The notes: a model not told the origin generated them from the letters alone. Counted from the stretch's first letter, positions 53,952 to 63,580 are shown. The stretch: DNA of 64,000 bases from Roseobacter litoralis Och 149 (GCF_000154785.2 NC_015730.1:2170001-2234000); one strand, 5' to 3'. Numbers and translations are program-made.

Positions 53952-55265
53952 ATGGATTTTTCGCGCTCCACCTTTCCGCCAGATTTTCTGTTTGCCGCTG
54001 CGACATCCAGCTATCAGATCGAAGGACATGGGTTCGGGGGCGCTGGTCCGACGCATTGGGACACATTCGCCGCAACGCCGGGCAATGTGGTGCGTGCAGA
54101 ACATGGGCAGATCGCCTGCGATCACTACAACCGCTGGGAGGAGGACCTTGATCTGATGCAGGCGATGGGCCTTGATGCCTATCGCTTTTCCACAAGCTGG
54201 GCGCGTGTCCTGCCTGAGGGGCGTGGCACGGTCAATCAGAAGGGGCTGGATTTCTACGACCGCCTTGTTGACGGCATGCTGGCGCGTGATCTGAAACCTA
54301 TGGCGACGCTTTACCACTGGGAACTGCCCGCTGCATTGGCGGATCTGGGCGGGTGGCGCAATCCCGATATTGCCCATTGGCTTGCCGATTTTGCCACCAT
54401 TGTGATGGAACGCATCGGCGATCGCGTCTTTAGTGCCGCCCCCATCAACGAGCCATGGTGCGTTGCATGGCTGTCCCATTTCATGGGCCTGCAAGCTCCG
54501 GGTCTGCGCGATATTCGCGCCACCGCCCATGCCATGCATCACGTGTTGACCGCGCATGGGCGTTGCATTCAGGCCATGCGCGCTATTGGCATGAACAACC
54601 TCGGCGCTGTGTGCAATTTTGAATATGTACAAGCCGCAACTGACACGCCCGAGGCGTCGGAGGCCGCGCGCCGCTATGAGGCGATTTACAACCGCTTTTT
54701 CGTGGGCGGTCTGTTTCAGGGGGCCTATCCAGATGAGGTGCTCGAAGGGCTCGGGCCCCATATGCCCAAAGGCTGGGAAAATGATTTTGACCTGATCGGG
54801 CAGAAACTCGACTGGTTCGGTGTCAACTATTACACCTGCAAACGCATTGCGGCGGACAGCGGCCCATGGCCATCGCTGCGCGAGGTCGAAGGGCCGCTGC
54901 CGAAAACCCAGATCGGTTGGGAGATTAAACCTGAAGGCCTTGAGCATATTCTGACGTGGTTACAACAAAACTACACCGGCGCACTGCCGCTTTACGTAAC
55001 GGAAAACGGCATGGCCAATGCCGATGACACCACCACCCCCGATGACGCGCGCATGGACTATCTGGATGCACATCTTGCAGCCTCCCAACGCGCCATCGCG
55101 GTGGGCGTGCCCTTGGCGGGCTATACGTTCTGGTCCCTGATGGACAATTACGAATGGTCGCTGGGCTATGAAAAACGCTTTGGTCTGGTGCATGTGGATT
55201 TTGACACGCTGCAGCGCACGCCCAAGGCATCCTATCACGCAATTGCCCGTGCGCTGGCGCGTTAA
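53952..55265 (+). CDS. Beta-glucosidase, GH1
   Basis: 437-aa cytoplasmic retaining beta-glucosidase (BglB/BglA type). Acid/base E167 in INEPW, nucleophile E351 in TENG, plus the N-terminal signature FLFAAATSSYQIEG. It follows aglR by 14 bp, so the cell appears to pair alpha-glucoside import with beta-glucoside hydrolysis. A hairpin follows. Confidence 0.92.
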   Translation: MDFSRSTFPPDFLFAAATSSYQIEGHGFGGAGPTHWDTFAATPGNVVRAEHGQIACDHYNRWEEDLDLMQAMGLDAYRFSTSWARVLPEGRGTVNQKGLDFYDRLVDGMLARDLKPMATLYHWELPAALADLGGWRNPDIAHWLADFATIVMERIGDRVFSAAPINEPWCVAWLSHFMGLQAPGLRDIRATAHAMHHVLTAHGRCIQAMRAIGMNNLGAVCNFEYVQAATDTPEASEAARRYEAIYNRFFVGGLFQGAYPDEVLEGLGPHMPKGWENDFDLIGQKLDWFGVNYYTCKRIAADSGPWPSLREVEGPLPKTQIGWEIKPEGLEHILTWLQQNYTGALPLYVTENGMANADDTTTPDDARMDYLDAHLAASQRAIAVGVPLAGYTFWSLMDNYEWSLGYEKRFGLVHVDFDTLQRTPKASYHAIARALAR

Positions 55266-55292
55266 AAGCGTCATGCGAAAAACCTGAATCAC

Positions 55293-55329
55293 GTAACGCT
55301 GCCTGAAATCAAAGATTTCAACGCGTTAC
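55293..55329 (+). terminator. Hairpin after the GH1 gene
   Basis: GTAACGC (55293-55299) pairs with GCGTTAC (55323-55329), and inside it GAAATC (55305-55310) with GATTTC (55314-55319). It lies between convergent genes and may terminate both, though no T-tract follows. Confidence 0.45.
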
Positions 55330-55365
55330 CTGATACCCGATGTTTCAGGTATTTCGTCAGACGCT

Positions 55366-56643
55366 CTAAGGCACGAAATCCGGCGGTATGCCAAACGCAG
55401 GCGTATTGACGCTTGCCCCGGTCAACGCATGCATGAAGGCGACCAATTCCGCGATTTCAGCATCCGTCAGGTGCATGGGTGTCACCGCTATTGCCCGTTC
55501 CTGTCGGTCCATTTCCAATGCGTCAGCGCCCAGAATGAAATCCGTTGCCGCCAGCCACGCAATATCGGGAAGCTGCGCCATCTGGCGCTGCCATGCAGCC
55601 CTTGCCGCCACCGGGTCCAGATGATGGCGAATGATGCCTTCGAGCGTCGGATAGGCCCCGTTGTGCCCATAAGGCGCGGTCAAAGCCACATTGCGCAGCA
55701 TTGGCGTGCGAAAGGCATAGGCATCGCGCAACCGGTTGCTTTCGGCCATGCGCCCCACATCGCGGGCATAAGGATCGAATGCACGCGTGCGCCCCGGCCC
55801 GAATGCTGGAAGGCCCAAGGCATGAAACTTCTGATCACTCATCAGCGATCCCGCGTGGCAGTCAGCACAAGCGGCTTTGCCGTAGAACAACGCCATCCCC
55901 GCCCGTTCACCACGGTTCAACGCCGCCTCATCCCCGGCAAGATAGGCATCAAATGGGCTGTCGGTGCTGCGCCATTCCAGCGCCATGAAGGCCGCCAGCG
56001 CATTTGCGATGTGCACGATGCTGACCTGCTGCGCCGTGTCGATCTCGTCAAAGGCCGCCACGAAGGCCGGGCCATAGTCAGCATCCGTGCGCACCCGTTT
56101 TGCAAGGATCGGCCATGCCGCATCAATGCGGTCATGCACAGCGCCGATTACGTCATTTTCGCCCGGATTACCCGCCATTTCGAACTGGGCCACGAGGGGG
56201 AACAGCGCCTGGGCGGCCAGCAGCGAATTCAACCCTTCGGGCAACCACTCCTGCGCGGGTGAATTGAACCCGTTGCCGTAGATATCCGACAGGCTCAGCC
56301 GCCCGTCATGGAACATCGTGTACAGATCACGCGCACCCAGATTCCACAGGCCCGGCGCATTGCGTGGGATGCGTTTGGCCACCCGATCCGCGCCCGCACC
56401 GGGCGTGCGATCAGGCCCCACCCCCTGCCCGCCCTCACCGATCCCCAGGGACAGCCCGTCGCCCGTGCCAAATTCCGGATGATGGCAATGGGCACAGGTG
56501 ATATTGCGATTGCCCGACAGGATCGGATCATAAAACAGCGCTTGCCCCAGTGCCGCTTGCGCTACGTCGAATTCGATGAAATCCTCATCCGTCAGCGGCG
56601 GTGGTAAATCTGCGGCTGCGGCCAGCGATGCAAAACAGGACAA
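55366..56643 (-). CDS. Di-haem cytochrome c peroxidase (CcpA/MauG family)
   Basis: About 425 aa. Two haem-c sites: CAHCH near residue 49 and CADCH near 258, with spacing typical of bacterial di-haem peroxidases. The periplasmic enzyme reduces H2O2 or oxidises a protein partner. The N-terminus is uncertain: only a TTG at 56643 is available outside the divergent Sel1 gene, giving a short leader (CFASLAAAA). Longer in-frame starts lie antisense to Sel1 and are unlikely. Confidence 0.8.
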   Translation of the reverse strand: MSCFASLAAAADLPPPLTDEDFIEFDVAQAALGQALFYDPILSGNRNITCAHCHHPEFGTGDGLSLGIGEGGQGVGPDRTPGAGADRVAKRIPRNAPGLWNLGARDLYTMFHDGRLSLSDIYGNGFNSPAQEWLPEGLNSLLAAQALFPLVAQFEMAGNPGENDVIGAVHDRIDAAWPILAKRVRTDADYGPAFVAAFDEIDTAQQVSIVHIANALAAFMALEWRSTDSPFDAYLAGDEAALNRGERAGMALFYGKAACADCHAGSLMSDQKFHALGLPAFGPGRTRAFDPYARDVGRMAESNRLRDAYAFRTPMLRNVALTAPYGHNGAYPTLEGIIRHHLDPVAARAAWQRQMAQLPDIAWLAATDFILGADALEMDRQERAIAVTPMHLTDAEIAELVAFMHALTGASVNTPAFGIPPDFVP

Positions 56644-56652
56644 AACGACCCC

Positions 56653-57123
56653 ATGCGCACAATAGCTTTTGCCCTCGCTCTTTTGGCCACGCCGGTCGCG
56701 GCGGAATTGGAAGCGGCGCGCGATCTGATGGATGCGGGTCGATTTGACGAGGCCTATGCGGCGCTTTGGCCCGCGGCGCGTTCGGGCAATGCCGAAGCGG
56801 AGGAACTGATCGGTGTCATCTATGCCATGGGTCTGGGACGGCCCCGCGATGACCAGCGCGCGTTTGAATGGTATCTGCGCGCGGCCATGAAGGGCCATCC
56901 CGGTGCGCAATCGGGTGTCGGCTGGTATTACGAAGTGGGCCGCGGCCTGCCCGCACCGGACCTTATGCGCGCCTATATGTGGTACACGCTTTCCGCGATC
57001 GGCGGGGACCCTGACGCGGCAATCAGCCTTGAAGAAGTTGCCAAGAAAATGACGGCGGAAGAAATCAACAAGGCCCATGTTCTCGTCGCTGACTATAAGG
57101 TGTGGATGTATCCGTTCAGATGA
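56653..57123 (+). CDS. Sel1-repeat protein, secreted
   Basis: 156 aa with a signal peptide (1-17, ...TPVAA). Two Sel1-like repeats (about 50-84 and 85-122: LIGVIYAMGLGRPRDDQRAFEWYLRAA and VGWYYEVGRGLPAPDLMRAYMWY) form a short alpha-solenoid for protein contacts in the periplasm. Divergent from the peroxidase with only ~10 bp between starts. Specific partner unknown. Confidence 0.82.
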   Translation: MRTIAFALALLATPVAAELEAARDLMDAGRFDEAYAALWPAARSGNAEAEELIGVIYAMGLGRPRDDQRAFEWYLRAAMKGHPGAQSGVGWYYEVGRGLPAPDLMRAYMWYTLSAIGGDPDAAISLEEVAKKMTAEEINKAHVLVADYKVWMYPFR

Positions 57124-57124
57124 T

Positions 57125-57148
57125 CGGGGCGACCCGGAGGCCGCCCCG
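57125..57148. terminator. Short GC-rich hairpin
   Basis: CGGGGCG (57125-57131) pairs with CGCCCCG (57142-57148), between the convergent Sel1 and dctP genes. Probably a shared terminator. Confidence 0.55.
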
Positions 57149-57154
57149 TTGTGG

Positions 57155-58213
57155 TCAATTCAGATCGGCGGCACGCGCGGCACCCACTTCGGCTTCGGCC
57201 TGCGCCACAGCCTCTGTCAGCGCGTCGAATATTTCATCCCCGCGCCCCACATTGGCTTTGAACCAGTCGAACACGGGGGCGGCCCCCTCTTTGAAGGCCG
57301 CTTTCTGCTCAGGCGTGGGCACGTAAAGATCACCGCCATCGGCCACGAATTCCTCATAGGCCGCGATCGATTTACGCTTGGGCGAGGCAAAAGTCGCCTG
57401 CTGCAGCGCATAAAACCCATCCACGACCACCCGGCGCATATCCTCAGGCATGCCGGTGAATTTCGCGTTGTTCATCCACCACAGCGCGCCCATGTAGGCA
57501 TGCCCATCCAGCGTGACATATTTTAGCCCGGCGTCCGGAAATTTCATGCCCATGATATCCGTGATGCCGTTCTTGGACCCCTCAACCACGCCGGTCTGAA
57601 AGGACGTGAAAAGCTCAGGCCATGGGATCGGTGTCGGGGCCGCACCCAGCGCTTTGACCAACTCCTGCGGCAAATCCGCGACAACCGTACGGATTTTCAA
57701 ACCTTCCATATCAGAGGGCTCAGCGATGCGGCGTTTGGTGTTGGCAAAGTTACGCCACCCGCCGGTGTTTCCAATCGTCATCAGGCGGATCATGTCGCCT
57801 GAATCCTCCAGCGCCATCGCCCGCATAGTACGGGTAAAATCACCCGACAGCACATGTTCGGCAATGCGGTCGTCCGCCATCAGATAGGGCAGATCAAGCA
57901 CTTGCACGTAAGGGAAGATGCCCGACGCGCCGCCGGATGTGGAGACATAAACGTCAATCGTGCCATCCGCCACGCCTTGCAGACATTCAGCCCCATTGCT
58001 GCAGAGCTGCGTGCCGATGAAAAGTTCAACCGCGATGGCGCCGTTTGACGCGGATTCCACATAGTTCTTGAACACGACAAGACCGTCGTAGTCTTCATCG
58101 TTTTCGTTGGAATTGGCCGTGGCGCGGATCGTATATTCCTGCGCCTGTGCCGCAATCGCCGTCCCGGCGAGTAAAGCCGCAAGGAGCGCGCATTTCAGGG
58201 TTTGTTTTATCAT
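57155..58213 (-). CDS. dctP: TRAP transporter substrate-binding protein DctP
   Basis: 352 aa, Sec signal peptide (1-24, ...AAQA). DctP fold with the Arg-containing selectivity segment LKIRTVVADLPQELVKALGA and a SFQTGVVEGSKNG segment. Last gene of the operon that begins with the LLM monooxygenase at 62764, so its ligand is probably the operon's substrate, for which I propose a sulfonated sugar or sulfonate. Confidence 0.9.
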   Translation of the reverse strand: MIKQTLKCALLAALLAGTAIAAQAQEYTIRATANSNENDEDYDGLVVFKNYVESASNGAIAVELFIGTQLCSNGAECLQGVADGTIDVYVSTSGGASGIFPYVQVLDLPYLMADDRIAEHVLSGDFTRTMRAMALEDSGDMIRLMTIGNTGGWRNFANTKRRIAEPSDMEGLKIRTVVADLPQELVKALGAAPTPIPWPELFTSFQTGVVEGSKNGITDIMGMKFPDAGLKYVTLDGHAYMGALWWMNNAKFTGMPEDMRRVVVDGFYALQQATFASPKRKSIAAYEEFVADGGDLYVPTPEQKAAFKEGAAPVFDWFKANVGRGDEIFDALTEAVAQAEAEVGAARAADLN

Positions 58214-58238
58214 TTATTCCTCCCAGTTGGATGATGTG

Positions 58239-59528
58239 TCAGTTGGCAAAGCCCGTCAGTCGCGGGATGGTCATGGAAATTGCCGGTATGTAGGTGATCA
58301 GGAAAATCACCACGATTTCGACCGCCAGAAACGGCAGGATCGCCTTTGAAATCGCCTCGACCCGCTCGCCTGAAACCGAGGAGGCGACAAACAACACCAG
58401 CCCCATCGGCGGTGTGGCCAGTCCGACGGTCAGGTTCACACTCATGATGATGGCAAAATGGATCGGGTCCACGCCGAGGCTGACAAAAATTGGCCCCAGA
58501 ATTGGCCCAAGGATGATAATCGCAGGCCCCGCATCCAAGAACATCCCAACCGCAAAAAGCAAAAGGTTGATCAAAAACAGCAAGATCAGCGGGTTGGACG
58601 TCAGCGCCAATACAAATTCGGCCATGGCTTCGGGCGCGTGACTGAGGCTGACAACTGTTTTGAACGCCATCGCGGCACCGACTAGCAACAGCACAACCGC
58701 CGATGTGAGCCCCGCGCGGCCCAGCACATCCGGCAACTCACTCAGCTTGAGGCTGCGCATCACGAACAGGCCGATGAAAAGCGCGTAGGCCACGGCCACC
58801 GCCGCCGCTTCGGTCGGGGTAAAGACGCCTGCCAGAATACCGCCCAGAATGATCACCGGGGTCAGCAAGGGGAAAAACGCCTTGAGGCTGGCCTGCCCGC
58901 GTTCGCCCCATGTGTGTTTTTTGGTGGCGACGGGAAAATCATATTTGTCCGCCATGATCTTGACCATGAACATCAGCCCAAGGCCCACCATCACCCCCGG
59001 TACGATGCCTGCAAGAAACAGGGCGGCAACGCTTTCGCCCATCACATAGGCATAGATGATCATGATGCCCGATGGTGGGATGATCGGCCCGATCACGGAA
59101 CTTGCCGCTGTAATCGCCGCGGCGAATTTGCGGCTATAGCCCTGTTTTTCCATCGCGGGGATCAACATCGATCCCAGTGCGGATGTATCGGCCACTGCAG
59201 ACCCCGAAAGCCCGGCGAACAGCATGGAGGACAGGATATTCACATGCGCCAACCCGCCGCGAAAATGCCCCATCATGGCCTGACTGAATTCAACCAGACG
59301 CATGGTGATCCCGCCCCGATTCATCAACTCTCCGGCCAGCATGAAGAAGGGGATCGCCATGAGCGGAAAGCTGTCCATCCCGTTATAAACATTGCGATAA
59401 AGCAGTGTGATGTCCTTTTCCTGCCCATTCAGGTAAAGCAACAGACCCGGTGCTGCGAGCAGGCCAAAAAAGACCGGCAACCCGATGAGCAGGAACAGTA
59501 AAAAGAGTGGCAGAAACCAGACCAGCAT
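58239..59528 (-). CDS. dctM: TRAP transporter large permease DctM
   Basis: 429 aa, about 12 helices with conserved FMLAGELMNRGGIT, SVIGPIIPPSGIMIIYAYVMGESVAALFLAGIVPG and NLTVGLATPPMGLVLF. Transport core of the operon's TRAP system. The start directly follows the dctQ stop. Confidence 0.92.
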   Translation of the reverse strand: MLVWFLPLFLLFLLIGLPVFFGLLAAPGLLLYLNGQEKDITLLYRNVYNGMDSFPLMAIPFFMLAGELMNRGGITMRLVEFSQAMMGHFRGGLAHVNILSSMLFAGLSGSAVADTSALGSMLIPAMEKQGYSRKFAAAITAASSVIGPIIPPSGIMIIYAYVMGESVAALFLAGIVPGVMVGLGLMFMVKIMADKYDFPVATKKHTWGERGQASLKAFFPLLTPVIILGGILAGVFTPTEAAAVAVAYALFIGLFVMRSLKLSELPDVLGRAGLTSAVVLLLVGAAMAFKTVVSLSHAPEAMAEFVLALTSNPLILLFLINLLLFAVGMFLDAGPAIIILGPILGPIFVSLGVDPIHFAIIMSVNLTVGLATPPMGLVLFVASSVSGERVEAISKAILPFLAVEIVVIFLITYIPAISMTIPRLTGFAN

Positions 59529-60119
59529 CTATTCCGCCCCTATCTTTTCATCGAGCGGGATTGCCGGCAACCTGTCAGCCCCGCCCAGCATTCTGACAAT
59601 TGCGCGCAGGATCAGTTCCACGTTGACAGATATCAGCATGATCAGTCCGACCACCAAAGAGGCCATCATCCAACTGCGAGGCACCCGGAACCAGTTTTCC
59701 AAGCTCAAATCAGTTGGAACATAAAGGGACGCAGTTGCGAACCGTCCTGCAAAACCCGTCACTTCGGACCACCCGATCTGCACGGCCACGACAAGCACGG
59801 CAAGGCTGACAAACAGCAGGAAGAGCGCCAGAAGGCTGCCCAACAGTTTGGGCAAAAGAATTACCAGCGTGTCAATCGCCACAAACCCACCCCGGCGGAA
59901 TGCGGTGGGCGCCATAAGACCTGTCATCCATAACATGCAAAAACGCGCCGCCTCGTCTGGCCAAGGCAGGGCACTATTGAGAACATACCGAAAAAACACC
60001 TGCACCAGAATCGCGATGACCATCGCTGCGACGGCGAAAATTCCGATCGCCCGGCCAATGGCCAACACGCTTTCGTTGATCATCCGAAGCGGTGCAAGCA
60101 CCAGCAGCAGTGCCCCCAT
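59529..60119 (-). CDS. dctQ: TRAP transporter small permease DctQ
   Basis: 196 aa with four helices and the DctQ landmark FFRYVLNSALPWPDEAARFCMLWM. Start at 60119 preceded by GGGAGGAGG; the in-frame extension to 60212 overlaps the upstream flavin reductase and is rejected. About 60 bp after the flavin reductase gene. Confidence 0.88.
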   Translation of the reverse strand: MGALLLVLAPLRMINESVLAIGRAIGIFAVAAMVIAILVQVFFRYVLNSALPWPDEAARFCMLWMTGLMAPTAFRRGGFVAIDTLVILLPKLLGSLLALFLLFVSLAVLVVAVQIGWSEVTGFAGRFATASLYVPTDLSLENWFRVPRSWMMASLVVGLIMLISVNVELILRAIVRMLGGADRLPAIPLDEKIGAE

Positions 60120-60180
60120 GAATGGGCCTCCTCCCTGCAACCGACATTCTGCCGGTCGCGCGCGGGTGTCCCCGCAGTTT

Positions 60181-60720
60181 TTATACGTTGGCTTTTTCAA
60201 CCTCTTTGTCAAATCGTCCGAACGTGCCTTGCGAAAATATCAGTGGGGCGCCCTGCCTGAAGGCCGCGTGGCGTACCAAACCCACCATGATCGAATGATC
60301 GCCTGCATCGTGGAAACCATAAGTTTCGCATTCAAACCGCGCCAGACAGCTATCAAAAACCGGGACACCCCGGTCGCTGCGGGCGGTATCAACGGCGTCA
60401 AATGCCGTGCCCGAGCGCGCAAACGCAAGCGCCAGTTCTTTTTGCTTGGCCTCAAGCACATGAATGGCAAAATCAGTGGCATCAGCAAACAGCGCATAGC
60501 GGCTGGATGATTTCGCCGGGCACCACAACACCAGCGGCGGCTCCATGGAGACGCTGGTAAAGGAATTGGCCGTCATGCCCACCGGGCCCTCTGGCGTATT
60601 GGCCGTCACGATTGTCACACCTGACGAAAAGCGTCCCAGCGCGTCACGGAACATGCGGTGATTGTCGTCTGTAGGGTCGAAGTGCAGCATTGCCGTTCCT
60701 TGACTGGTTCCATCCGGCAT
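60181..60720 (-). CDS. smoA: Flavin reductase, SmoA-like
   Basis: 179-aa HpaC/FRP-type flavin reductase: FRDALGRFSSGVTIVTA, VGMTANSFTSVSMEPPLVLW and GDHSIMVGLV. It would supply FMNH2 to the LLM monooxygenase two genes upstream. ATG at 60720 overlaps the aldo-keto reductase stop (TGATG). Gene order LLM - AKR - reductase matches the SmoC-SmoB-SmoA set of the sulfoquinovose monooxygenase pathway; the symbol rests on that context. Confidence 0.7.
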   Translation of the reverse strand: MPDGTSQGTAMLHFDPTDDNHRMFRDALGRFSSGVTIVTANTPEGPVGMTANSFTSVSMEPPLVLWCPAKSSSRYALFADATDFAIHVLEAKQKELALAFARSGTAFDAVDTARSDRGVPVFDSCLARFECETYGFHDAGDHSIMVGLVRHAAFRQGAPLIFSQGTFGRFDKEVEKANV

Positions 60721-61610
60721 CAAGGCACCTCATGCCCGTTCGCGGCTTCAAAAAGCTCAAACCACGTCTGGCGATCCATCTCAACCTTCGTTGCATCACT
60801 GAAGGTCGCAATGCGCGACAGTGTGTTGGTGCCCATCACCGGCAAAATCCCCGATGGATGCGCCAGCAGCCATGCAATTGCGACCGCTGCGCGATCAACG
60901 CCTTGCGCCTGTGCGACTTTATCCAGCGTGATGGCTGGCTTGGTCTGCTGTGTCATCAGGCTGCCACCGCCCAAGGGCGACCATGCCATCGGACGTACGG
61001 CGTGTTGTTGCGCATGCGACAGATCCCCGTTGGTGAAACTGTCGCGCGCCGCAAGGCTGAGTTCGAGTTGATTGGTCACAAGGGGATGTTTCATATGCAC
61101 CTGCAGCAAATCCCAATCCCAGGGTTTGAAATTCGACACGCCCGCCGCTTTGATCTTGCCACTGTCAATCAACGCATCAAGGGCCCCGCCCGTTTCGCGC
61201 GCATCCATCATCGGGTCCGGGCGGTGGATCAGTAAAACATCGATCTGTTCAATGCGCATGTTGGACAGCGATGCCTCCACCGATGCCGTGATATGGGCCG
61301 CGGATGTATCGTAATACTTGACCCGGGCGTCAGCGTATCTGCCCACCGGCGCGACGATATCGCATTTGGTTACAACCTCCAGCGTGTCGCGCAAACCTGG
61401 GCTTTGCTGAAATGCGGCCCCAAGAACCGCCTCCGCTGCATATCCGCCATAGATATCGGCCTGATCCAGAGTGGTAATGCCCTGCGCAAGACAAGCGTCG
61501 ATCTTGGCCCGCACATGCGCCGGTGATGTATCGCTGTCATCGGCCAGACGCCACATGCCATAAATGATCCGGCTGACGTCGACATCAGCGGACAGATTTA
61601 CCCGTTCCAT
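60720..61610 (-). CDS. smoB: Aldo-keto reductase, SmoB-like
   Basis: 296 aa. AKR catalytic tetrad D49, Y54 (DQADIYGGY), K82 and H129 (LLIHRPDP). SmoB of Agrobacterium reduces 6-oxo-glucose, the product of sulfoquinovose desulfonation, to glucose with NADPH. This protein has the same length and motif set, though E. coli YdhF-type AKRs share these motifs. The ATG at 61610 overlaps the LLM gene stop, with AGGAG upstream, so the pair is coupled. An in-frame extension upstream is rejected. Confidence 0.7.
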   Translation of the reverse strand: MERVNLSADVDVSRIIYGMWRLADDSDTSPAHVRAKIDACLAQGITTLDQADIYGGYAAEAVLGAAFQQSPGLRDTLEVVTKCDIVAPVGRYADARVKYYDTSAAHITASVEASLSNMRIEQIDVLLIHRPDPMMDARETGGALDALIDSGKIKAAGVSNFKPWDWDLLQVHMKHPLVTNQLELSLAARDSFTNGDLSHAQQHAVRPMAWSPLGGGSLMTQQTKPAITLDKVAQAQGVDRAAVAIAWLLAHPSGILPVMGTNTLSRIATFSDATKVEMDRQTWFELFEAANGHEVP

Positions 61611-62764
61611 CAGCGGCGTTCTCCTGTTCCAAGCGGCGTTGCGGGGCATGTGTCAGGCACCCGACCATAGGCATGCGGCAACGAACATGTTTCCAGCTCA
61701 GGCAGCACGAGCCGGCCAAAGTGTTCTGCCTCATCAATATGCGGATAGCCCGAAAAGATGAATGCCCGCATGCCCATTTTGCGGTAGGATTCAATCTCGC
61801 TGAGCACCTGATCGGCCGAACCAACCAAAGCGGCGCCACATCCGGACCGCGCGCGCCCGATCCCAGTCCACAGATGCGGCTCGATATAGCCGTAATCGTC
61901 TGCGATATCGCGGTTCTTTGATTGATGCGCGACGCCCAGTGACGCTGCATCCAAAGCCCGTTCGCGTATTTTGCGCCCCTGTTCATCGTCAAGCTTTGAC
62001 ACGATGTATTCGGCATATTCCTGCGCTTCGGCTTGCGTGTCGCGCACGATCACATGTACCCGCAACCCGTAATCCAGCGTCCTGCCCCGCGCGGCCGCGC
62101 GATCATGCACCGCCCGCATTCTGTCTGCCAGAGCATCTTTCGGCTCCGGCCACATCAGGTAGACGTCGCAATATTCAGCGCATAAATCCAGCGCATCCGG
62201 GGAATAGCCCCCGAAATACAAGAGCGGCCCGCCCGTCTGATAGGGTTTGACCGGATCGGTGGTCAGGCCAGAAAAATTGTAGACTTCACCGGCATGGTCA
62301 ATCTGATCCCGGATCCAGGCCTGTTTGAGGATCTGCACGACCTCACGCGATCTTTGATAGCGATAGGAGCTGGGTTCTTTCTGGCCCGGAAAGTCAGATG
62401 AGATGATATTGACCGTCAAGCGGCCCTTCAGCATGTGGTCAAGCGTGGCGAGGGTGCGCGCGAGCATGATCGGCTGCATCTCGCCACAGCGCACCGCCGC
62501 CAGCAGATTGATGTTTTGGGTGATCGGCGCGCATCCGGCCACAAAGCTCAGCGTGTCCTGACCGACCTGATAGGAGGAGGGGCACAGGATGTTGCGAAAC
62601 CCCTGCGCCTCTGCTGTCTTGACGATGTCCGAACAATGCGCCCAGCTGGAGCGCAAATCGCCGTCCGGCACACCCAGAAACTGATAATCATCCGAGCAAA
62701 GTGCGGAGAACCACGACACTTCTGCAGCCATCAGGTCGGCGGATGTTATCGGTACAACGGTCAT
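61610..62764 (-). CDS. smoC: LLM-class flavin-dependent monooxygenase, SsuD/SmoC-like
   Basis: 384-aa TIM-barrel FMNH2-dependent monooxygenase of the alkanesulfonate group. Residues matching sulfonate-binding or catalytic positions of SsuD are kept: R235 and H237 (GLRVHVIV), R306 (ARSGCGAALVG), Y340 and H342 (SGYPH), and W205 (YLMWPEP). It would oxidatively cleave a C-S bond, releasing sulfite. First gene of the operon with AKR, flavin reductase and TRAP genes. Start ATG at 62764; an extension to 62830 crosses the promoter. Sulfoquinovose as substrate is inferred from the gene set. Confidence 0.72.
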   Translation of the reverse strand: MTVVPITSADLMAAEVSWFSALCSDDYQFLGVPDGDLRSSWAHCSDIVKTAEAQGFRNILCPSSYQVGQDTLSFVAGCAPITQNINLLAAVRCGEMQPIMLARTLATLDHMLKGRLTVNIISSDFPGQKEPSSYRYQRSREVVQILKQAWIRDQIDHAGEVYNFSGLTTDPVKPYQTGGPLLYFGGYSPDALDLCAEYCDVYLMWPEPKDALADRMRAVHDRAAARGRTLDYGLRVHVIVRDTQAEAQEYAEYIVSKLDDEQGRKIRERALDAASLGVAHQSKNRDIADDYGYIEPHLWTGIGRARSGCGAALVGSADQVLSEIESYRKMGMRAFIFSGYPHIDEAEHFGRLVLPELETCSLPHAYGRVPDTCPATPLGTGERR

Positions 62765-62813
62765 CTTTGCACTCTCTGAAGCGTGTCGTATTTTCCTTGA
62801 ATAGCACTGCAAA

Positions 62814-62832
62814 ATATGTAGATCAATCATAT
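62814..62832. promoter_or_regulatory. Candidate GntR operator
   Basis: ATATG (62814-62818) and CATAT (62828-62832) form an inverted repeat with a central GATC, in the 88-bp gap between the divergent monooxygenase and GntR genes. Spacing suits a dimeric GntR-family protein. Confidence 0.4.
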
Positions 62833-62852
62833 ATCAATTTTAACTCACCCCA

Positions 62853-63569
62853 GTGGTCCGTTTGAAAAACCCAAGCGATACGCGCGGCGCTTTGCCCAAA
62901 TACATCCAGCTTAGCGAACTCATTATTCGCGAGATTGATGCTGGTCGTTTGCTGGACGCAGAACGCCTGCCCCCCGAACGCGAAATGGCGCGCAGCTATG
63001 GCGTCTCCATCGGCACGCTGCGCAAGGCGCTCGCGGAACTGCATGACAAAGGATTGTTGGAACGCGTTCAGGGGTCTGGCAACTACATCCGCAAAGGCCA
63101 CAATCCATGCGGTGTATATGCCATGTTTCGTCTGGAACTGCCGGCCGGCGGCGGGCTGCCAACTGCGCGCGTACTATCAATGGCGGTCATGGAAAAACCC
63201 ACCACTCTGCCCCGGTTTGGGCGTTCGGAAAAGGCCACGCGCATCAGACGTCTGCGCTTCCTGAACGACATCGCAATCGCCGTCGAAGAGATCTGGCTGG
63301 ATGCGGCGGTTGGTACATTGAACGCGAATGCAGTTTCTGATTCCCTGTATCAAACCTACTTGAAACAGCTCAATCTATGGATAACCCGCGCCGAAGACCG
63401 GGTATCAATTGGCAGTTTTCCGAATTGGACACCTTGCGATTTTGCCCGCATGGATCATGCCTGCGGATATATCGAGCGTTTTGGCTGGTCGGATGAACAC
63501 AAACCGGTCGAATTCTCGCGCATATGGTTTGACCCGGACCGCGCTGTATATGTGCAGCGCTTGAAATAA
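62853..63569 (+). CDS. GntR-family regulator with UTRA domain (HutC type)
   Basis: 238 aa. Winged helix-turn-helix at residues 15-80 (LPPEREMARSYGVSIGTLRKAL, wing VQGSGNYI), then a UTRA ligand domain of the HutC/FarR subfamily. UTRA regulators usually bind a pathway sugar or intermediate and derepress nearby genes. Start is a GTG at 62853 with poor ribosome binding site. Divergent from the monooxygenase operon and 11 bp upstream of the Gfo/Idh gene. Confidence 0.88.
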   Translation: MVRLKNPSDTRGALPKYIQLSELIIREIDAGRLLDAERLPPEREMARSYGVSIGTLRKALAELHDKGLLERVQGSGNYIRKGHNPCGVYAMFRLELPAGGGLPTARVLSMAVMEKPTTLPRFGRSEKATRIRRLRFLNDIAIAVEEIWLDAAVGTLNANAVSDSLYQTYLKQLNLWITRAEDRVSIGSFPNWTPCDFARMDHACGYIERFGWSDEHKPVEFSRIWFDPDRAVYVQRLK

Positions 63570-63580
63570 GGAAATGCCCG

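Noticed and set aside
56644..57078. Long N-terminal extension of the di-haem peroxidase
   Set aside because: Entirely antisense to the well-supported Sel1 gene and without peroxidase-like sequence.
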